Below are positions 16,296 through 25,505 of a DNA stretch of 64,000 nucleotides, in pieces. The DNA lies in the NCBI GenBank assembly GCA_052140165.1, contig JBKQUM010000073.1:1-64000 (forward strand), in the 5' to 3' direction. A program made the position numbers and the translations under genes. The stretch is from Bog-473 sp052140165 (lineage in GTDB: Bacteria; Actinomycetota; Acidimicrobiia; Acidimicrobiales; RAAP-2). How positions within the stretch are numbered: the first letter of the stretch is position 1; the number at the start of each line of letters is the position of its first letter. The notes under the pieces are model-generated. The model had not been told where the DNA came from and did not search any database. It saw only the letters and a list, made by a program, of their open reading frames with translations.

Positions 16296-17501
16296 TCAGC
16301 CCAGTCCGCCGCTCTCGCGCATCGCGCTGATGGCGTCCCAGTCCAGGCCCGCCTCGAGCAGCACCTCTTCGGTGTGCTGGCCGAGCTCGGGAGCCGGCCC
16401 GGGAGGCTCGGTCGTGTGGCCGGAGAAGTGCATCGGCGCCGCCACCAGATTGAAGTCGCTGCCCGTGGTGGCCGCGACCCGGGGCAGGAAGCCGTTGATC
16501 TCCACCTGCGGATGGGCATACAGCTCCGAGGGGCGGAGCACCGGGGCCCAGACGCCGCTGAACCCGGTGAACTTCTCCTTGATCTCGTCCAGGGTCAAGC
16601 CGGCGAAGACGCGGTCGAGCTCGAGGATCAGCTCGGTCCGGTTCTGGAAGCGTCCCGCCGGATCGGCGTAGCGCTCGTCGGTGATCAGGTCGGGGCGACC
16701 CAGCAAAGTGCAGAACTCGTCCCAGAACCGGTCCGGCTGCAGGCAGACGAAGTAGATCCAGCGCTCGTCCTTGGTCGCGTAGCCGTTGACCAACGGGTTG
16801 GGTGACTTGGTGCGGTCGCCGTAGGAGGCGCTGTCGCCGGAGAACGGCGCGCCCACGATGTCGGGTGACAGGGCCCACATGCCCACGTGCATCAGCGACA
16901 CGTCGACCACCGAGGTCTCACCCGTGGTCGCCCGTTTGTAGAGGGCCATCCCGATGGCACCGGCGATGGTGTTGGCGCCCTGCAGGTCGAAGAACGCCGC
17001 CGGCTGGGGCAGTGGCTCAATGCCGCCCCGCGTCATCTTGAACGCCATGCCGCTGCTGGCCCACCCGCACGCCATGTCGTACCCGCCGACCTCGGCCATC
17101 GGGCCCTCGTTGCCCCAGCCCGTCCCTCGCACGTAGATGATGTCGGGGTTGGCCGCCCGCACGTCCTCGACGTCGATGTGCAGCTTCGTGCGGATCGGGG
17201 CGAGATTCGAGGTGACGAACACGTCGGCGCCCGCCAGGATGGCGGCGAGGGCGCGGCGACCGTCGTCCGTGGTCAGGTCGCACGTGACGCTGCGCTTGCC
17301 GCGGTTGGGGATCTCGAGGAACGGGTTGGGGCCGTCCTCGCTGAGGTTCAGCATGTTGCGCAGGGCGCGCTGGGGGTCGCCATTGGGCGGCTCGATCTTG
17401 ATGACGTCCGCGCCGAGGTCGGCGAGCACCGCGCCGGCCGCCGGGACGAACGTCCAGTTGGCTACCTCGACGACGCGGACTCCGTTGAATGGGCCGGGCA
17501 C
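16296..17501 (-). CDS. CaiB/BaiF-type CoA-transferase (family III)
   Basis: A 401-residue family III CoA-transferase that would move CoA between carboxylic acids. It opens in the standard way (PFNGVRVVEVANW), continues with LADLGADVIKIEPP and RGKRSVTCDL, and has VDVSLMHVGMW and a C-terminal GQHTEEVL. GTG 17501 is preferred to an ATG at 17561 because AAGGGGGG stands five bases before it and family members begin just there. Convergent with the crotonase at 15406 (14-base gap). About 110 bases separate it from the HAD gene upstream on the same strand. The donor and acceptor acids are unknown. Confidence 0.88.
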   Translation of the reverse strand: MPGPFNGVRVVEVANWTFVPAAGAVLADLGADVIKIEPPNGDPQRALRNMLNLSEDGPNPFLEIPNRGKRSVTCDLTTDDGRRALAAILAGADVFVTSNLAPIRTKLHIDVEDVRAANPDIIYVRGTGWGNEGPMAEVGGYDMACGWASSGMAFKMTRGGIEPLPQPAAFFDLQGANTIAGAIGMALYKRATTGETSVVDVSLMHVGMWALSPDIVGAPFSGDSASYGDRTKSPNPLVNGYATKDERWIYFVCLQPDRFWDEFCTLLGRPDLITDERYADPAGRFQNRTELILELDRVFAGLTLDEIKEKFTGFSGVWAPVLRPSELYAHPQVEINGFLPRVAATTGSDFNLVAAPMHFSGHTTEPPGPAPELGQHTEEVLLEAGLDWDAISAMRESGGLG

Positions 17502-17611
17502 GGCTTCCCCCCTTACTTCTGTCTCGATCGGGACGGCGAACGGGTTCGCCGGGGCGATCATGTCTCGCGGGGGCGGCGGTGTCGAATTACCCAGCGGCAG
17601 AACAGTGCCCT

Positions 17612-18079
17612 CTATCGGCTCCCAGGCGGGGGCAGCCCGGCCCGCCGGGCCACCGCCCGGAGTCCTCGATCGTGCCGGTCCTCTGACAGGTACGGCGAGA
17701 CCACCAGAACCTCGAGATCGCGAGCGAGGTCCTCGGGCCGGTCGTCGACGAACACGGTGCGGCGCGTGTCGACCGGGAGATGCACCGTGAGGTAGCACCC
17801 GTCCCTGTCGCGCCCCTCCTTGGGGAAGTAGCCGCTGACATGGCGGTCCAGGCCGAACTGCTGCGCCCGGACCCTGGCGTATTCTCCGCCGCCTGCGCTC
17901 CACAGGAGGACCCGACTCCGGATCCCCAGATAGCGGAGAACCTCTTCGGCCTCCGGCCGGAGCGACGTTCCCGTCAGCGAGTCGACGAGGCAACCGTCGA
18001 CGTCGAAGACCCAGCAGTCCACGTCGGACGGCGCAGCGAGGCCCCCCGGGCCGCCCTCTTCTGGCTGGGCCGAACGCAT
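17612..18079 (-). CDS. HAD-superfamily hydrolase-like protein
   Basis: A 155-residue minimal HAD protein: motif I FDVDGCLVDS (DxDG), motif II LLWSAGG, a candidate lysine in FPKEG and motif IV VFVDDRPED. There is no large cap domain, so it could act on a phosphorylated macromolecule or small metabolite; members of this size are seldom characterised. ATG 18077-18079 lies 21 bases from the divergent acyl-CoA ligase start, so both share a tiny control region containing site 2 of the 17-base motif. Confidence 0.75.
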   Translation of the reverse strand: MRSAQPEEGGPGGLAAPSDVDCWVFDVDGCLVDSLTGTSLRPEAEEVLRYLGIRSRVLLWSAGGGEYARVRAQQFGLDRHVSGYFPKEGRDRDGCYLTVHLPVDTRRTVFVDDRPEDLARDLEVLVVSPYLSEDRHDRGLRAVARRAGLPPPGSR

Positions 18080-18096
18080 TATTGGTATACTCTATT
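18080..18096 (+). promoter_or_regulatory. Shared 17-bp motif, site 2
   Basis: TATTGGTATACTCTATT. It includes TATACT (18086-18091), an ideal -10, only nine bases before the ligase ATG, so transcription driven by it would give an almost leaderless message. It fills most of the 21-base gap between divergent genes. Confidence 0.6.
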
Positions 18097-18100
18097 CGGG

Positions 18101-19669
18101 ATGCAGAACCCCTGGGACCAGCGGCTCGGTTTCTGGTACATCGCCGACGAACATCCGGACCAGCCGGCGGTCGTCGGCTGCCCCTCGGGCGTGACGCTCA
18201 CCTTCGGCGAGCTCGCCGGCCGCGCCCACCAGCTGGTCCACGCGCTCCGGGCGCACGGCCTCGGTGCCGGCGACATCTTCGCCTACGCCCTTCCGAACGG
18301 CATCGACATGTTGTACTGGCAACTCGCCGCCCACGAGGGCGGGTACCAGTCCATCGCTCTCAACCCTGCCCTGTCGGGCGCGGAGGTCCAGCGCATCGTG
18401 GACCACTCGGAGGCGGCGGCCATGGTGCTGCACGCCGACTTCGCGGACCGGGTCGGGCGGATGTCGGGCACCGGGTCGATTCAGCTCCGGGTCTCGGTCG
18501 GTGGCGACATCGCGGGCTTCACGAGCTACGAGACGCTGGTCGAGGGCCAGCCGGAGACCGAGCCTCCCGATCGCGAGCTCGGCCTCCCCATCACCTACTC
18601 CTCCGGGACGACCGGCCAGCCCAAGGCCGTCGTCCGGCCGAGAACGCCGAAGATGGACCCCTCCGCGGCCACCGATGCCATGAAGAGCTTCGGACACGCG
18701 TTCCAGTTCCAACCCTTCACCGGGGTCCATCTCGTCTCGGCGGGCATGCACCACGGCGGGTGCCAGGGCTTCTATCACGGAGCGCTGAACGTCGGACAGG
18801 CGCTGGCCATCCTCGGCAAGTTCGACCCCGAGGTGACGCTGGCGGCCATCGACAGGTACGGCGTCACGACCGCCTACATGGTGCCGACGCAATTCGTCCG
18901 CATGCTCCGCCTGCCCCAGGAGGTGAAGGACCGGTACGACGTGTCCACCCTGGAGGTCGTCGTCCACTCCGCCGCACCCTGCCCGCTCGAGGTCAAGCGG
19001 CAGATGATGGACTGGTGGGGCCCGGTCATCTGGGAGACCTACGGAGGCATGGAAGGCGCGGCCACGATCGCCAAGCCCTACCGCTGGCTCGAGAAGCCGG
19101 GCACGGTGGGGCGGTCCGTGGCCGGCATGAAGGTGAAGATCCTCGACGAGGACGGGAACGAGCTGCCACGCGGTGACATCGGCCACGTGTACCTGGAGTC
19201 CGAGCGGGGAGCCACGTTCACCTACAAGGGGGACCCCGAGCTGACGGCATCGGTCAGCAAGGGCAGGGCGTTCACACTGGGCGACGTCGGCTACATGGAC
19301 GAGGACGGCTATCTCTTCATCAACGACCGCGCCAAGGACATGATCATCAGCGGTGGGATCAACATCTACCCCGCCGAGGTGGAGGGCGTCCTGTCCGAGC
19401 ACCCTGCGGTGGGCGACGTCGCCGTCATCGGCGTCCCCGACCCCGAGTGGGGCGAGCAGGTCAAGGCCGTCGTCGAGCTCGTCGACGGCGTTGCGCCCAG
19501 CGACAAGCTGGCCGCGGAGCTGATCGCCCACTGCCAGGAGCGGATGGGCCGCTACAAGTGCCCCCGCACAGTCGACTTCCGCGAGCAGCTGCCGCGCACC
19601 GACGGTGGCAAGCTCTACAAGCGCATCCTGCGCGACGAGTACTGGGCCGCCGCCGAGCGCCGCGTGTGA
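18101..19669 (+). CDS. Acyl-CoA synthetase (AMP-forming, FadD-like)
   Basis: A 522-residue adenylate-forming enzyme that would activate a carboxylic acid to its CoA thioester via an acyl-AMP. The P-loop-like motif is YSSGTTGQPK (about residues 165-174), the A5 region ETYGGMEG, the A7-A8 region GDVGYMDEDGYLFINDRAKDMII, and the catalytic C-terminal lysine in GGKLYKRIL. ATG 18101 starts the family-typical N-terminus; no Shine-Dalgarno fits between the motif and the ATG, in line with leaderless translation. The next two genes on the strand are acyl-CoA dehydrogenases, so activation and the first oxidation step appear together. Confidence 0.92.
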   Translation: MQNPWDQRLGFWYIADEHPDQPAVVGCPSGVTLTFGELAGRAHQLVHALRAHGLGAGDIFAYALPNGIDMLYWQLAAHEGGYQSIALNPALSGAEVQRIVDHSEAAAMVLHADFADRVGRMSGTGSIQLRVSVGGDIAGFTSYETLVEGQPETEPPDRELGLPITYSSGTTGQPKAVVRPRTPKMDPSAATDAMKSFGHAFQFQPFTGVHLVSAGMHHGGCQGFYHGALNVGQALAILGKFDPEVTLAAIDRYGVTTAYMVPTQFVRMLRLPQEVKDRYDVSTLEVVVHSAAPCPLEVKRQMMDWWGPVIWETYGGMEGAATIAKPYRWLEKPGTVGRSVAGMKVKILDEDGNELPRGDIGHVYLESERGATFTYKGDPELTASVSKGRAFTLGDVGYMDEDGYLFINDRAKDMIISGGINIYPAEVEGVLSEHPAVGDVAVIGVPDPEWGEQVKAVVELVDGVAPSDKLAAELIAHCQERMGRYKCPRTVDFREQLPRTDGGKLYKRILRDEYWAAAERRV

Positions 19670-19707
19670 TGCCGACCGCGGCGAAGCCGGGAGGAGATCG
19701 CTAGGCC

Positions 19708-20853
19708 ATGGATTTCGGGTTCGGCGAGGACCAGGAGCTGCTGCGCGCGACGACCCGCCGCTTCCTCATGGAGCACCAGTCGCTCGCCGACGTGCGGCGC
19801 TCCATGGAGGAAGCCGACGTGTTCGACTCCGGCGTCTGGCGGCGGGGGGCGGAGCTCGGATGGACCGCCGTGCTGATCCCGGCCGAGCACGAGGGCGGCA
19901 GTGTCACCGACCAGCCCCTGGTCGACCTCGTCGTCCTGGCCGAAGAGCTGGGGCGTGCGCTCAACCCCGGACCGTTCGTGCCCTGCAACGTGGTGGCCGA
20001 TGCCATTGCCCGCTTCGGGACGGAGGTGCATGCGAAGGAGCACCTGCCGCGGATCGCGCGGGGCGAGGTGACCTGCGCCTGGTGCCTGAGTGGCGACGCA
20101 TCCCCCGAGCCGTCCGCCGTCGAAGTGCGGGCGACGCGCGTCGGCGACGGCTGGCGCCTCGACGGCGTGGCCCGCTACGTCCACGCCGCCGGCGACGCGG
20201 CGCTGCTCCTCGTGACGGCGGTGGGCGCCGACACGGGTGGCGTCGTGAACTTCCTGGTACCCCGACCGGCCGCGGGCGTGACCGAGCGCGTGCTCACCGG
20301 ACTCGACCTCACCCGTCGCTTCGCCGAGGTGCGCTTCGACGGCGTGTCGCTGCCCGGCAACGCCGAGCTGGCGGGCGGGTGGCCCGTCGTGGAGCGCTGC
20401 CTCTCGCTGGCAACGGTCCTGCAGGCGGCCGAATCCGTCGGCGCCGCCGATCTCCTCTTCGAGTCCACCGTGGACTACGCCAAGAAGCGCGTGCAGTTCG
20501 GGCGGACGATCGGAAGCTTCCAGGCGATCAAGCACCGGCTGGCCGACCTCTTGATCGAGCTCGAGGGCATGCGCGCCGCAGCGCACTACGCGGCGCTGGC
20601 CCTCGGTGACGGCCTGCCCGATGCCGACGAGGCGGTGGCCACGGCCGGGGCCTACGTCGACGACGCCTTCGCCCACCTCAGTGGCGAGGCGCTCCAACTG
20701 CACGGCGGCATCGGCTTCACGTGGGAGCACGACGTCCACCTGTTCGTGCGCCGGGCCAAGGTCAACCAGGTGCTCTACGGCGACGGCGCGTGGCACCGCG
20801 AGCGGCTGACGCGCCTCGTCGAGGCCGCCGCGGCGCCGGCCGGGGGAGCGTGA
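19708..20853 (+). CDS. Acyl-CoA dehydrogenase (ChsE-type subunit)
   Basis: A 381-residue flavin acyl-CoA dehydrogenase. It has YAKKRVQFGRTIGSFQAIKH and a C-terminal LHGGIGFTWEHDVHLFVRRA. The partner gene at 20858 starts 5 bases after its stop. Such tandem, mutually divergent pairs form the alpha2beta2 dehydrogenases of actinobacterial steroid side-chain degradation (ChsE1/ChsE2 type), in which the FAD site is shared across subunits. This copy resembles the subunit keeping the C-terminal FAD-contact sequence. The ligase at 18101 is just upstream. Confidence 0.88.
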   Translation: MDFGFGEDQELLRATTRRFLMEHQSLADVRRSMEEADVFDSGVWRRGAELGWTAVLIPAEHEGGSVTDQPLVDLVVLAEELGRALNPGPFVPCNVVADAIARFGTEVHAKEHLPRIARGEVTCAWCLSGDASPEPSAVEVRATRVGDGWRLDGVARYVHAAGDAALLLVTAVGADTGGVVNFLVPRPAAGVTERVLTGLDLTRRFAEVRFDGVSLPGNAELAGGWPVVERCLSLATVLQAAESVGAADLLFESTVDYAKKRVQFGRTIGSFQAIKHRLADLLIELEGMRAAAHYAALALGDGLPDADEAVATAGAYVDDAFAHLSGEALQLHGGIGFTWEHDVHLFVRRAKVNQVLYGDGAWHRERLTRLVEAAAAPAGGA

Positions 20854-20857
20854 GCCC

Positions 20858-22045
20858 GTGGATGTGATCATCCCGCCCATCCCCGACACCTACGACGCGT
20901 ACCGGGCCACCCTCCGGTCCTTCATTGCCGGGCACACGCCGACGCTCCAGTGGAAGCAGCGCACCGGCCTGCGCGTACCCGACGATGCGGCCGACGTGGA
21001 GCTGCTGCGCACCTACGCCCGGGCCGTCTACGACGCCGGCTACGTGCTCGACCGCTTCTCCACCGAGCGCGGCGACCCCTACGAGCAACGCATCCTCGAG
21101 CAGGAGCTCGGTGCGGCGGGCGTACCCCACGTGCTCGGCAACCCGCTCGTCGCCGGTGCGCTCAAGCACTTCGGGACCGACGAGCAGCGAGCCGTCTACC
21201 TGCCGCCGATGGCCCGGGGCGACCACATCTGGACGCAGCTCTTCAGCGAGCCCGACGCGGGGAGCGACCTGACGTCGTTGCAGACGCGGGCCGGCCGCGA
21301 CGGCGACGACTACGTCGTCGTGGGCCAGAAGGTGTGGAGCACCTGGGCCCAGTGGTCCGACTTCGGGTACCTGCTGGCACGCACCGAACCGGTCGAGGGC
21401 CCGGCCGGGATCTCCGCGTTCATCCTCGACATGCGCAGCCCGGGCGTCGACGTCCGGCCGCTGCGCGAGATGACCGGCACGACCGACTTCAACGAGGTGT
21501 TCTTCGACGAGGTGCGGGTCCCGGCCGCCAACATGATCGGGGGGCCGGGCGAGGGCTGGCGGGTGGCCGGCGCCAGCCTGGCCGAGGAGCGCTCCAACGT
21601 GGGCGGCGCCGGCGGTGCCGACCCGGTGCAGCGCCTCGTCGACGTGGCCCGACGCCACAATCGGGGTGGCCGTCCCGCCATCGACGACGGAGCGGTCCGC
21701 CAGCAGATCGGGACCTTCGCCGCCCGGGCGCGCATCCAGCGCCACCTGGGCCAGCGCATGGCCACCAAGGCGATGAAAGGCCAGGTCACGGCAGTCGATG
21801 CCCCACTTTCGAAGATCTGGTTCAGCGAGCTCAATCTGGAGATGGCCGAGGCGGCGCTGGCCCTCCAGGGTCCCCGGTCGATGACCTGTGAGGGCGACGA
21901 GCTCGCGTTCGAGGATGGGCGCTGGCAGGACGCCTTCCTTTACGCTCGGGCCTGGACCATTGCAGGAGGATCGAACGAGATCATGCGCAACCTCATCGCC
22001 GAGCGTGGACTGGGGCTGCCCCGCGAGCCGCGGGGACAGTCGTGA
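20858..22045 (+). CDS. Acyl-CoA dehydrogenase (ChsE-type partner subunit)
   Basis: A 395-residue acyl-CoA dehydrogenase beginning at GTG. The flavin/substrate loop is WTQLFSEPDAGSDL, followed by GQKVWSTWAQWSD and EVFFDEVRVP, and the end is AGGSNEIMRNLIAERGLGLPR. It pairs with the gene at 19708 (5-base gap) and would complete a hetero-oligomeric enzyme forming the alpha,beta-double bond in an acyl-CoA with a bulky side chain. Its stop overlaps the next start in a GTGA junction. Confidence 0.9.
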   Translation: MDVIIPPIPDTYDAYRATLRSFIAGHTPTLQWKQRTGLRVPDDAADVELLRTYARAVYDAGYVLDRFSTERGDPYEQRILEQELGAAGVPHVLGNPLVAGALKHFGTDEQRAVYLPPMARGDHIWTQLFSEPDAGSDLTSLQTRAGRDGDDYVVVGQKVWSTWAQWSDFGYLLARTEPVEGPAGISAFILDMRSPGVDVRPLREMTGTTDFNEVFFDEVRVPAANMIGGPGEGWRVAGASLAEERSNVGGAGGADPVQRLVDVARRHNRGGRPAIDDGAVRQQIGTFAARARIQRHLGQRMATKAMKGQVTAVDAPLSKIWFSELNLEMAEAALALQGPRSMTCEGDELAFEDGRWQDAFLYARAWTIAGGSNEIMRNLIAERGLGLPREPRGQS

Positions 22046-23121
22046 CCTCGACGTCGAAGCACACCCGCGCACACCCGCCGCACGCACAGCGCGCCCGCGG
22101 TGCGGCGGCGGCCAACGACCCGTTCCCCGGCGTCGAGAAGGTCCGGCCCGGGTTGTGGAGCATCCCGGTGCCCCTGCCCAACAACTCGCTGCGCTACGTC
22201 CTGGTGTACCTCTTCGAGACCGACCGCGGCCCGTACCTCATCGATGCCGGATGGAACACCGACGACGCGTTCGGCGCGCTGGAGAGCGGTATGCAGGAGG
22301 CCGGCTGCGACATCGGCGACGTCCAGGGCGTCATGGTCACCCACATCCACCCCGATCACTACGGCCTGGCGGGTCGCATCCGCGAGGCGTCGGGCGCGTG
22401 GATCTCGCTGCACCCCGCCGATGCCGATCTCATCCACGACCGCTACGACGAGCCCGACGACCTGCTCGACCGCGTCGCCGCTGCGCTGCGCCGCATGGGG
22501 GCGCCACCCGAGGAGCTCGAGCCGCTGCGCAACGCGGCCATGCCGGTACGGCAACTGGTCGACGCGGTCGTCCCCGACGTGCTGCTCGAGGACGGCGAGA
22601 AGCCCGAGGTGCCGGGCTGGGACCTCCAGGCCATCTGGACGCCGGGCCACTCGCCGGGCCACCTGTGCTTCTACGAGTCGCGCCAGGAGCTGATGCTCTC
22701 TGGGGATCACGTCCTGCCGCGCATCACCCCGAACATCCCGTTCCATCCCCAGGCCGGGGCCAACCCGTTGGGGGACTACCTGAAGTCGCTCGACAAGCTC
22801 GAGCCCTACCAGGTCAACGAGGTCCTGCCGGCGCACGAGTACCGCTTCGACGACCTGCACACGAGGCTCGAGGAGCTGCGCCAACACCACCGGGACCGCT
22901 TCGCCGAGGTGATCGGCATCCTGCGCGACGGGCCGAAGACCGCCTGGTACATCGCGTCCCACATGAAATGGTCGCGGCCCTGGGACGACATCGCCGGCTT
23001 CATGCGCCGCGCCGCGGTGGGCGAGACCGTGTCGCACCTGCGGGTGCTCGAGATCGACGGCACGGTCCAGGTCGAGGACGGTGAGCCGGCCCTGTGGTCG
23101 CTCGCCGACAAGGCCGGCTGA
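22042..23121 (+). CDS. Metallo-beta-lactamase-fold hydrolase
   Basis: A 359-residue MBL-fold protein. The metal-binding motif is THIHPDHYGLAG (about residues 99-110), with further ligands in WTPGHSPGHLCF and LSGDHVLPR, and a C-terminal helical/winged region after LPAHEYRF. A thioesterase or lactone-type hydrolase is likely, because it is translationally coupled to two acyl-CoA dehydrogenases through a GTGA overlap. GTG 22042 is the overlap start; the first 28 residues are low-complexity and not conserved-looking, so a later start is possible. Confidence 0.87.
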   Translation: MTSTSKHTRAHPPHAQRARGAAAANDPFPGVEKVRPGLWSIPVPLPNNSLRYVLVYLFETDRGPYLIDAGWNTDDAFGALESGMQEAGCDIGDVQGVMVTHIHPDHYGLAGRIREASGAWISLHPADADLIHDRYDEPDDLLDRVAAALRRMGAPPEELEPLRNAAMPVRQLVDAVVPDVLLEDGEKPEVPGWDLQAIWTPGHSPGHLCFYESRQELMLSGDHVLPRITPNIPFHPQAGANPLGDYLKSLDKLEPYQVNEVLPAHEYRFDDLHTRLEELRQHHRDRFAEVIGILRDGPKTAWYIASHMKWSRPWDDIAGFMRRAAVGETVSHLRVLEIDGTVQVEDGEPALWSLADKAG

Positions 23122-23149
23122 GGCCCGGACTCGGCTCGGGCCGTCAGCC
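23116..23149. terminator. Strong bidirectional terminator hairpin
   Basis: GGCTGAGGCCCG (23116-23127) pairs with CGGGCC-G-TCAGCC (23137-23149), 12 pairs with one bulged G and a 9-base loop. The stop codons of both convergent genes lie inside the stem. Confidence 0.6.
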
Positions 23150-23782
23150 GGGTGTCGCCCCGAGCGCCCGTTCGCAGAACGAGCGCACCTGGCGCGCCGC
23201 TTCAGCTCGCGGCAGCTTCTCCCGGGTCGGGTTGAGCCCGGCCGCCGACCAGACCACCGATTGCACCAGCGGTGCGTCAGCTGCCGGGTCGGTGAGGGGG
23301 AACGAGCCGTCGGCCGCGCCTGCGGCGAGCAGCGTCTCGAGCGGCACCATCAGCAGCTTGGCCGCCCGGCGCGTCTCGTCCGCATACCCCTCGGCCCGCA
23401 TGGCTCCGGGCGACCCCAGCACAGCCACCCGGGCCGCCTTGGTGCGGTGGTGGCCGAAGCTGAGAATCTCGTCGATCCACGCGTCGAGCGCGGCCCGCGG
23501 GCTCGTGGCGGCGTCGACCTTGGCGGTCAACCGTGCCGCCGCCGCCTCCGCCTCGCGGCGGTAGAGCGCGCACAGCAGCTGGTCCTTCGACTCGAAGTGG
23601 CGGTAGAACGAGCGCGTCGACAGGTCGGCCTCGTGCAAGATGTCGGCCACCGCGGCATCGACGTACCCGTTGCGCTCCATCACGGCGAGCGCGGCGTCGA
23701 GGAGGATGCGCAGCTCGTCCTCCGCCTCGAAGCGCCGGGGACGCCCGGCCTTGGGGGCCGGCATTGCCTTGGGCCCTGCCAC
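23144..23782 (-). CDS. TetR-family transcriptional regulator
   Basis: A 212-residue TetR protein. The helix-turn-helix is YVDAAVADILHEADLSTRSF followed by YRHFESKDQL, preceded by the basic arm GRPRRF. The C-terminal domain is helical and alanine-rich. ATG 23780-23782 is 7 bases after the DUF35 stop, so it is the last gene of the minus-strand unit DUF2889/thiolase-like/DUF35/TetR. It may regulate that unit or the shared 17-base motif regulon; nothing in the sequence decides which. Confidence 0.88.
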   Translation of the reverse strand: MAGPKAMPAPKAGRPRRFEAEDELRILLDAALAVMERNGYVDAAVADILHEADLSTRSFYRHFESKDQLLCALYRREAEAAAARLTAKVDAATSPRAALDAWIDEILSFGHHRTKAARVAVLGSPGAMRAEGYADETRRAAKLLMVPLETLLAAGAADGSFPLTDPAADAPLVQSVVWSAAGLNPTREKLPRAEAARQVRSFCERALGATPG

Positions 23783-23789
23783 GCCGGCC

Positions 23790-24230
23790 TCAGGCCATCC
23801 GGGCCCGGGGGAGCGGGAAGGTGTCGCTGACCTGGTCGAACCAGATCTGCACCTTGTCGCCGATCTTGATCGCGTCCGGGTCGGCGTCGGTGATGTTGAG
23901 GAGGAGCCGCGCGCCCGCCCCTTGCGTCCCGTCCAGCTCGATCACACCCGACACGTAGGGCACCACGTCGGCCAGCTGGGGGGCCAGCGGATGGCGCACC
24001 ACGGTGTAGGTGTAGACGGTCCCGGTGCCGGGCAGGTCCACCCACGCGAACGCCTGGCTCTGGCACTCGAAGCAGAACGGCTGGGGGGGCAGGACGAAGG
24101 TGCCGCACACGGTGCACTGGGGAGCAGTCAGCCTGCCCTCGGCGGCGGCGTCCCAGAAGGGCTGGGTCAGCGCGTCGGCGAAGGGGTCCTGCATCATGGA
24201 CGGGAAGGTCCCCCGCTTGAGATCGGTCAT
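23790..24230 (-). CDS. DUF35 Zn-ribbon/OB-fold protein
   Basis: A 146-residue DUF35 protein with zinc-ribbon cysteines CTVC and CFEC and the OB-fold phrase GTGTVYTYTVV. GAGGA precedes ATG 24228-24230; an internal ATG pair at about residue 12 is an alternative. It follows the thiolase-like gene by 34 bases, so this is the second thiolase-like/DUF35 pair in the window, here in the same operon. Likely role: acyl-CoA-binding partner of the thiolase-like subunit. Confidence 0.85.
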   Translation of the reverse strand: MTDLKRGTFPSMMQDPFADALTQPFWDAAAEGRLTAPQCTVCGTFVLPPQPFCFECQSQAFAWVDLPGTGTVYTYTVVRHPLAPQLADVVPYVSGVIELDGTQGAGARLLLNITDADPDAIKIGDKVQIWFDQVSDTFPLPRARMA

Positions 24231-24264
24231 CGTCGTCGCGTCCTCACTCTCGGTCGTCGTGTCA

Positions 24265-25482
24265 TCAGTTGTGCAGCAGTGTGCCGCTGACGGGAAGCCC
24301 CGACGGCCCGCCGGTGACGATGGCCACCTCGGCGCCGTCGACCTGGTTCACCGCCACTCCGCGCAGCTGTTCGACCGCCTCGCGGACGTGGGTCATGCCG
24401 ATGATGTAGGCCTCGGACAGGTGCCCACCGTGCGTGTTCACGGGGATGGAGCCCCCCTTCCAGCGGATGTTGCCGTCGGCCACGAACGGGCCGCCCTCGC
24501 CGATGGGGCAGAACCCGTAGTCCTCGAGCTGCATGATCACCATCGGTGAGAAGTGGTCGTAGAACAGGGCGACGTCGACGTCCTCGGGGCCCATGCCCGC
24601 CATCTCGTACATGCGTTTGGCGATGGGCCGATTGCCAGAGGAGGCGAAGTACTCGTCGGGCATCTGGAAGTAGGTGAAGATGGCCGAGCCCCAGCGGCCG
24701 GCGCCACCGTGTGCACTGCCGCCGATGTACACCGGCTTCTGGCGCAGGTCTTTGGCCCGCTCCGCCGATGTCACGACGGCGGCCACCGCACCGTCGGTCT
24801 CCATCGTGTAGTCGAAGAGACACAGCGGGTCACTGATCATCCGTGCGTCGAAGTACTCGTCGAGCGTGAGCGGGTCTTTGCGGATGGCCGTCGGGCGCCG
24901 GATGGCGTTCTCGCGCTGCGAGATGCACACCTCGGCCAGGTGCTCGCGCTTCGTGCCGTAGAGCTCCATGTGCCGCCGGGTCAGCAGGGCGAAGCTGTGC
25001 CCGGGCGCCATCATGCCCGCACCGCTGATGAAGGCCGCGTAGTTGGGCACGCCGCCGCTTCCGTAGGGGCTGCCACCACCGCCGAGGCCCGGCCCGCCGC
25101 CGCCCACGGCACTGCCACCCAGCCGCCGCTTGGCCTGCTGCAGCGCCATCAGGGTGACGCACACCTCGGCCTGTCCCGAGACGATGGCGGACGCGGCCAA
25201 TCCGAGGGAGCCGGCCGAGCCGCCGCCACCGGACGTCAGTGAGGCGGCGAACCGCACTTCCGGGACGCCGAGGACCGACGCCACCTGTGCCGGGTCGCAC
25301 GAGCTCGAGTAGATGGTGAACCCGTCGAGGTCCTTGACGGTGAGACCGGCGTCCTCGAGCGCGCCGAGGATTGCCTTGCACGCGAGCTCGAGCTCGGTCT
25401 GGGGCAGCGACTCACCGCGCCGGTAGTAGGGCGTCGCCCCGATGCCGACGACGGCCGTCTTGTCCTTGAGCGTCTCCGTCAT
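24265..25482 (-). CDS. Thiolase-like lipid-transfer protein with a Gly-rich insertion
   Basis: A 405-residue thiolase-superfamily protein. The usual nucleophile loop reads SLTSGGGGSAGSLG, with no cysteine, so Claisen-type thiolysis is not expected. ALFYDHFSP carries the tyrosine typical of aldolase-type members, and the late motif is GGHLSEAYIIG. Between about residues 122 and 145 is a glycine-rich insertion (GGSAVGGGGPGLGGGG). AAAGGA precedes ATG 25480-25482. Together with the downstream DUF35 gene it probably makes a retro-aldolase or acyl-transfer complex; it differs considerably from the copy at 5463. Confidence 0.8.
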   Translation of the reverse strand: MTETLKDKTAVVGIGATPYYRRGESLPQTELELACKAILGALEDAGLTVKDLDGFTIYSSSCDPAQVASVLGVPEVRFAASLTSGGGGSAGSLGLAASAIVSGQAEVCVTLMALQQAKRRLGGSAVGGGGPGLGGGGSPYGSGGVPNYAAFISGAGMMAPGHSFALLTRRHMELYGTKREHLAEVCISQRENAIRRPTAIRKDPLTLDEYFDARMISDPLCLFDYTMETDGAVAAVVTSAERAKDLRQKPVYIGGSAHGGAGRWGSAIFTYFQMPDEYFASSGNRPIAKRMYEMAGMGPEDVDVALFYDHFSPMVIMQLEDYGFCPIGEGGPFVADGNIRWKGGSIPVNTHGGHLSEAYIIGMTHVREAVEQLRGVAVNQVDGAEVAIVTGGPSGLPVSGTLLHN

Positions 25483-25505
25483 TGCGTGGATGTCCTTTCA
25501 GTGGG

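Noticed and set aside
18080..18096. Reading the 17-base motif only as ordinary -10 boxes
   Set aside because: TATACT/TACACT would explain six bases, but the flanking WWTYAG and CTWTT are also conserved, the sites occur in both orientations relative to genes, and no -35 is seen. A promoter element alone does not account for this, though overlap with promoters is likely.
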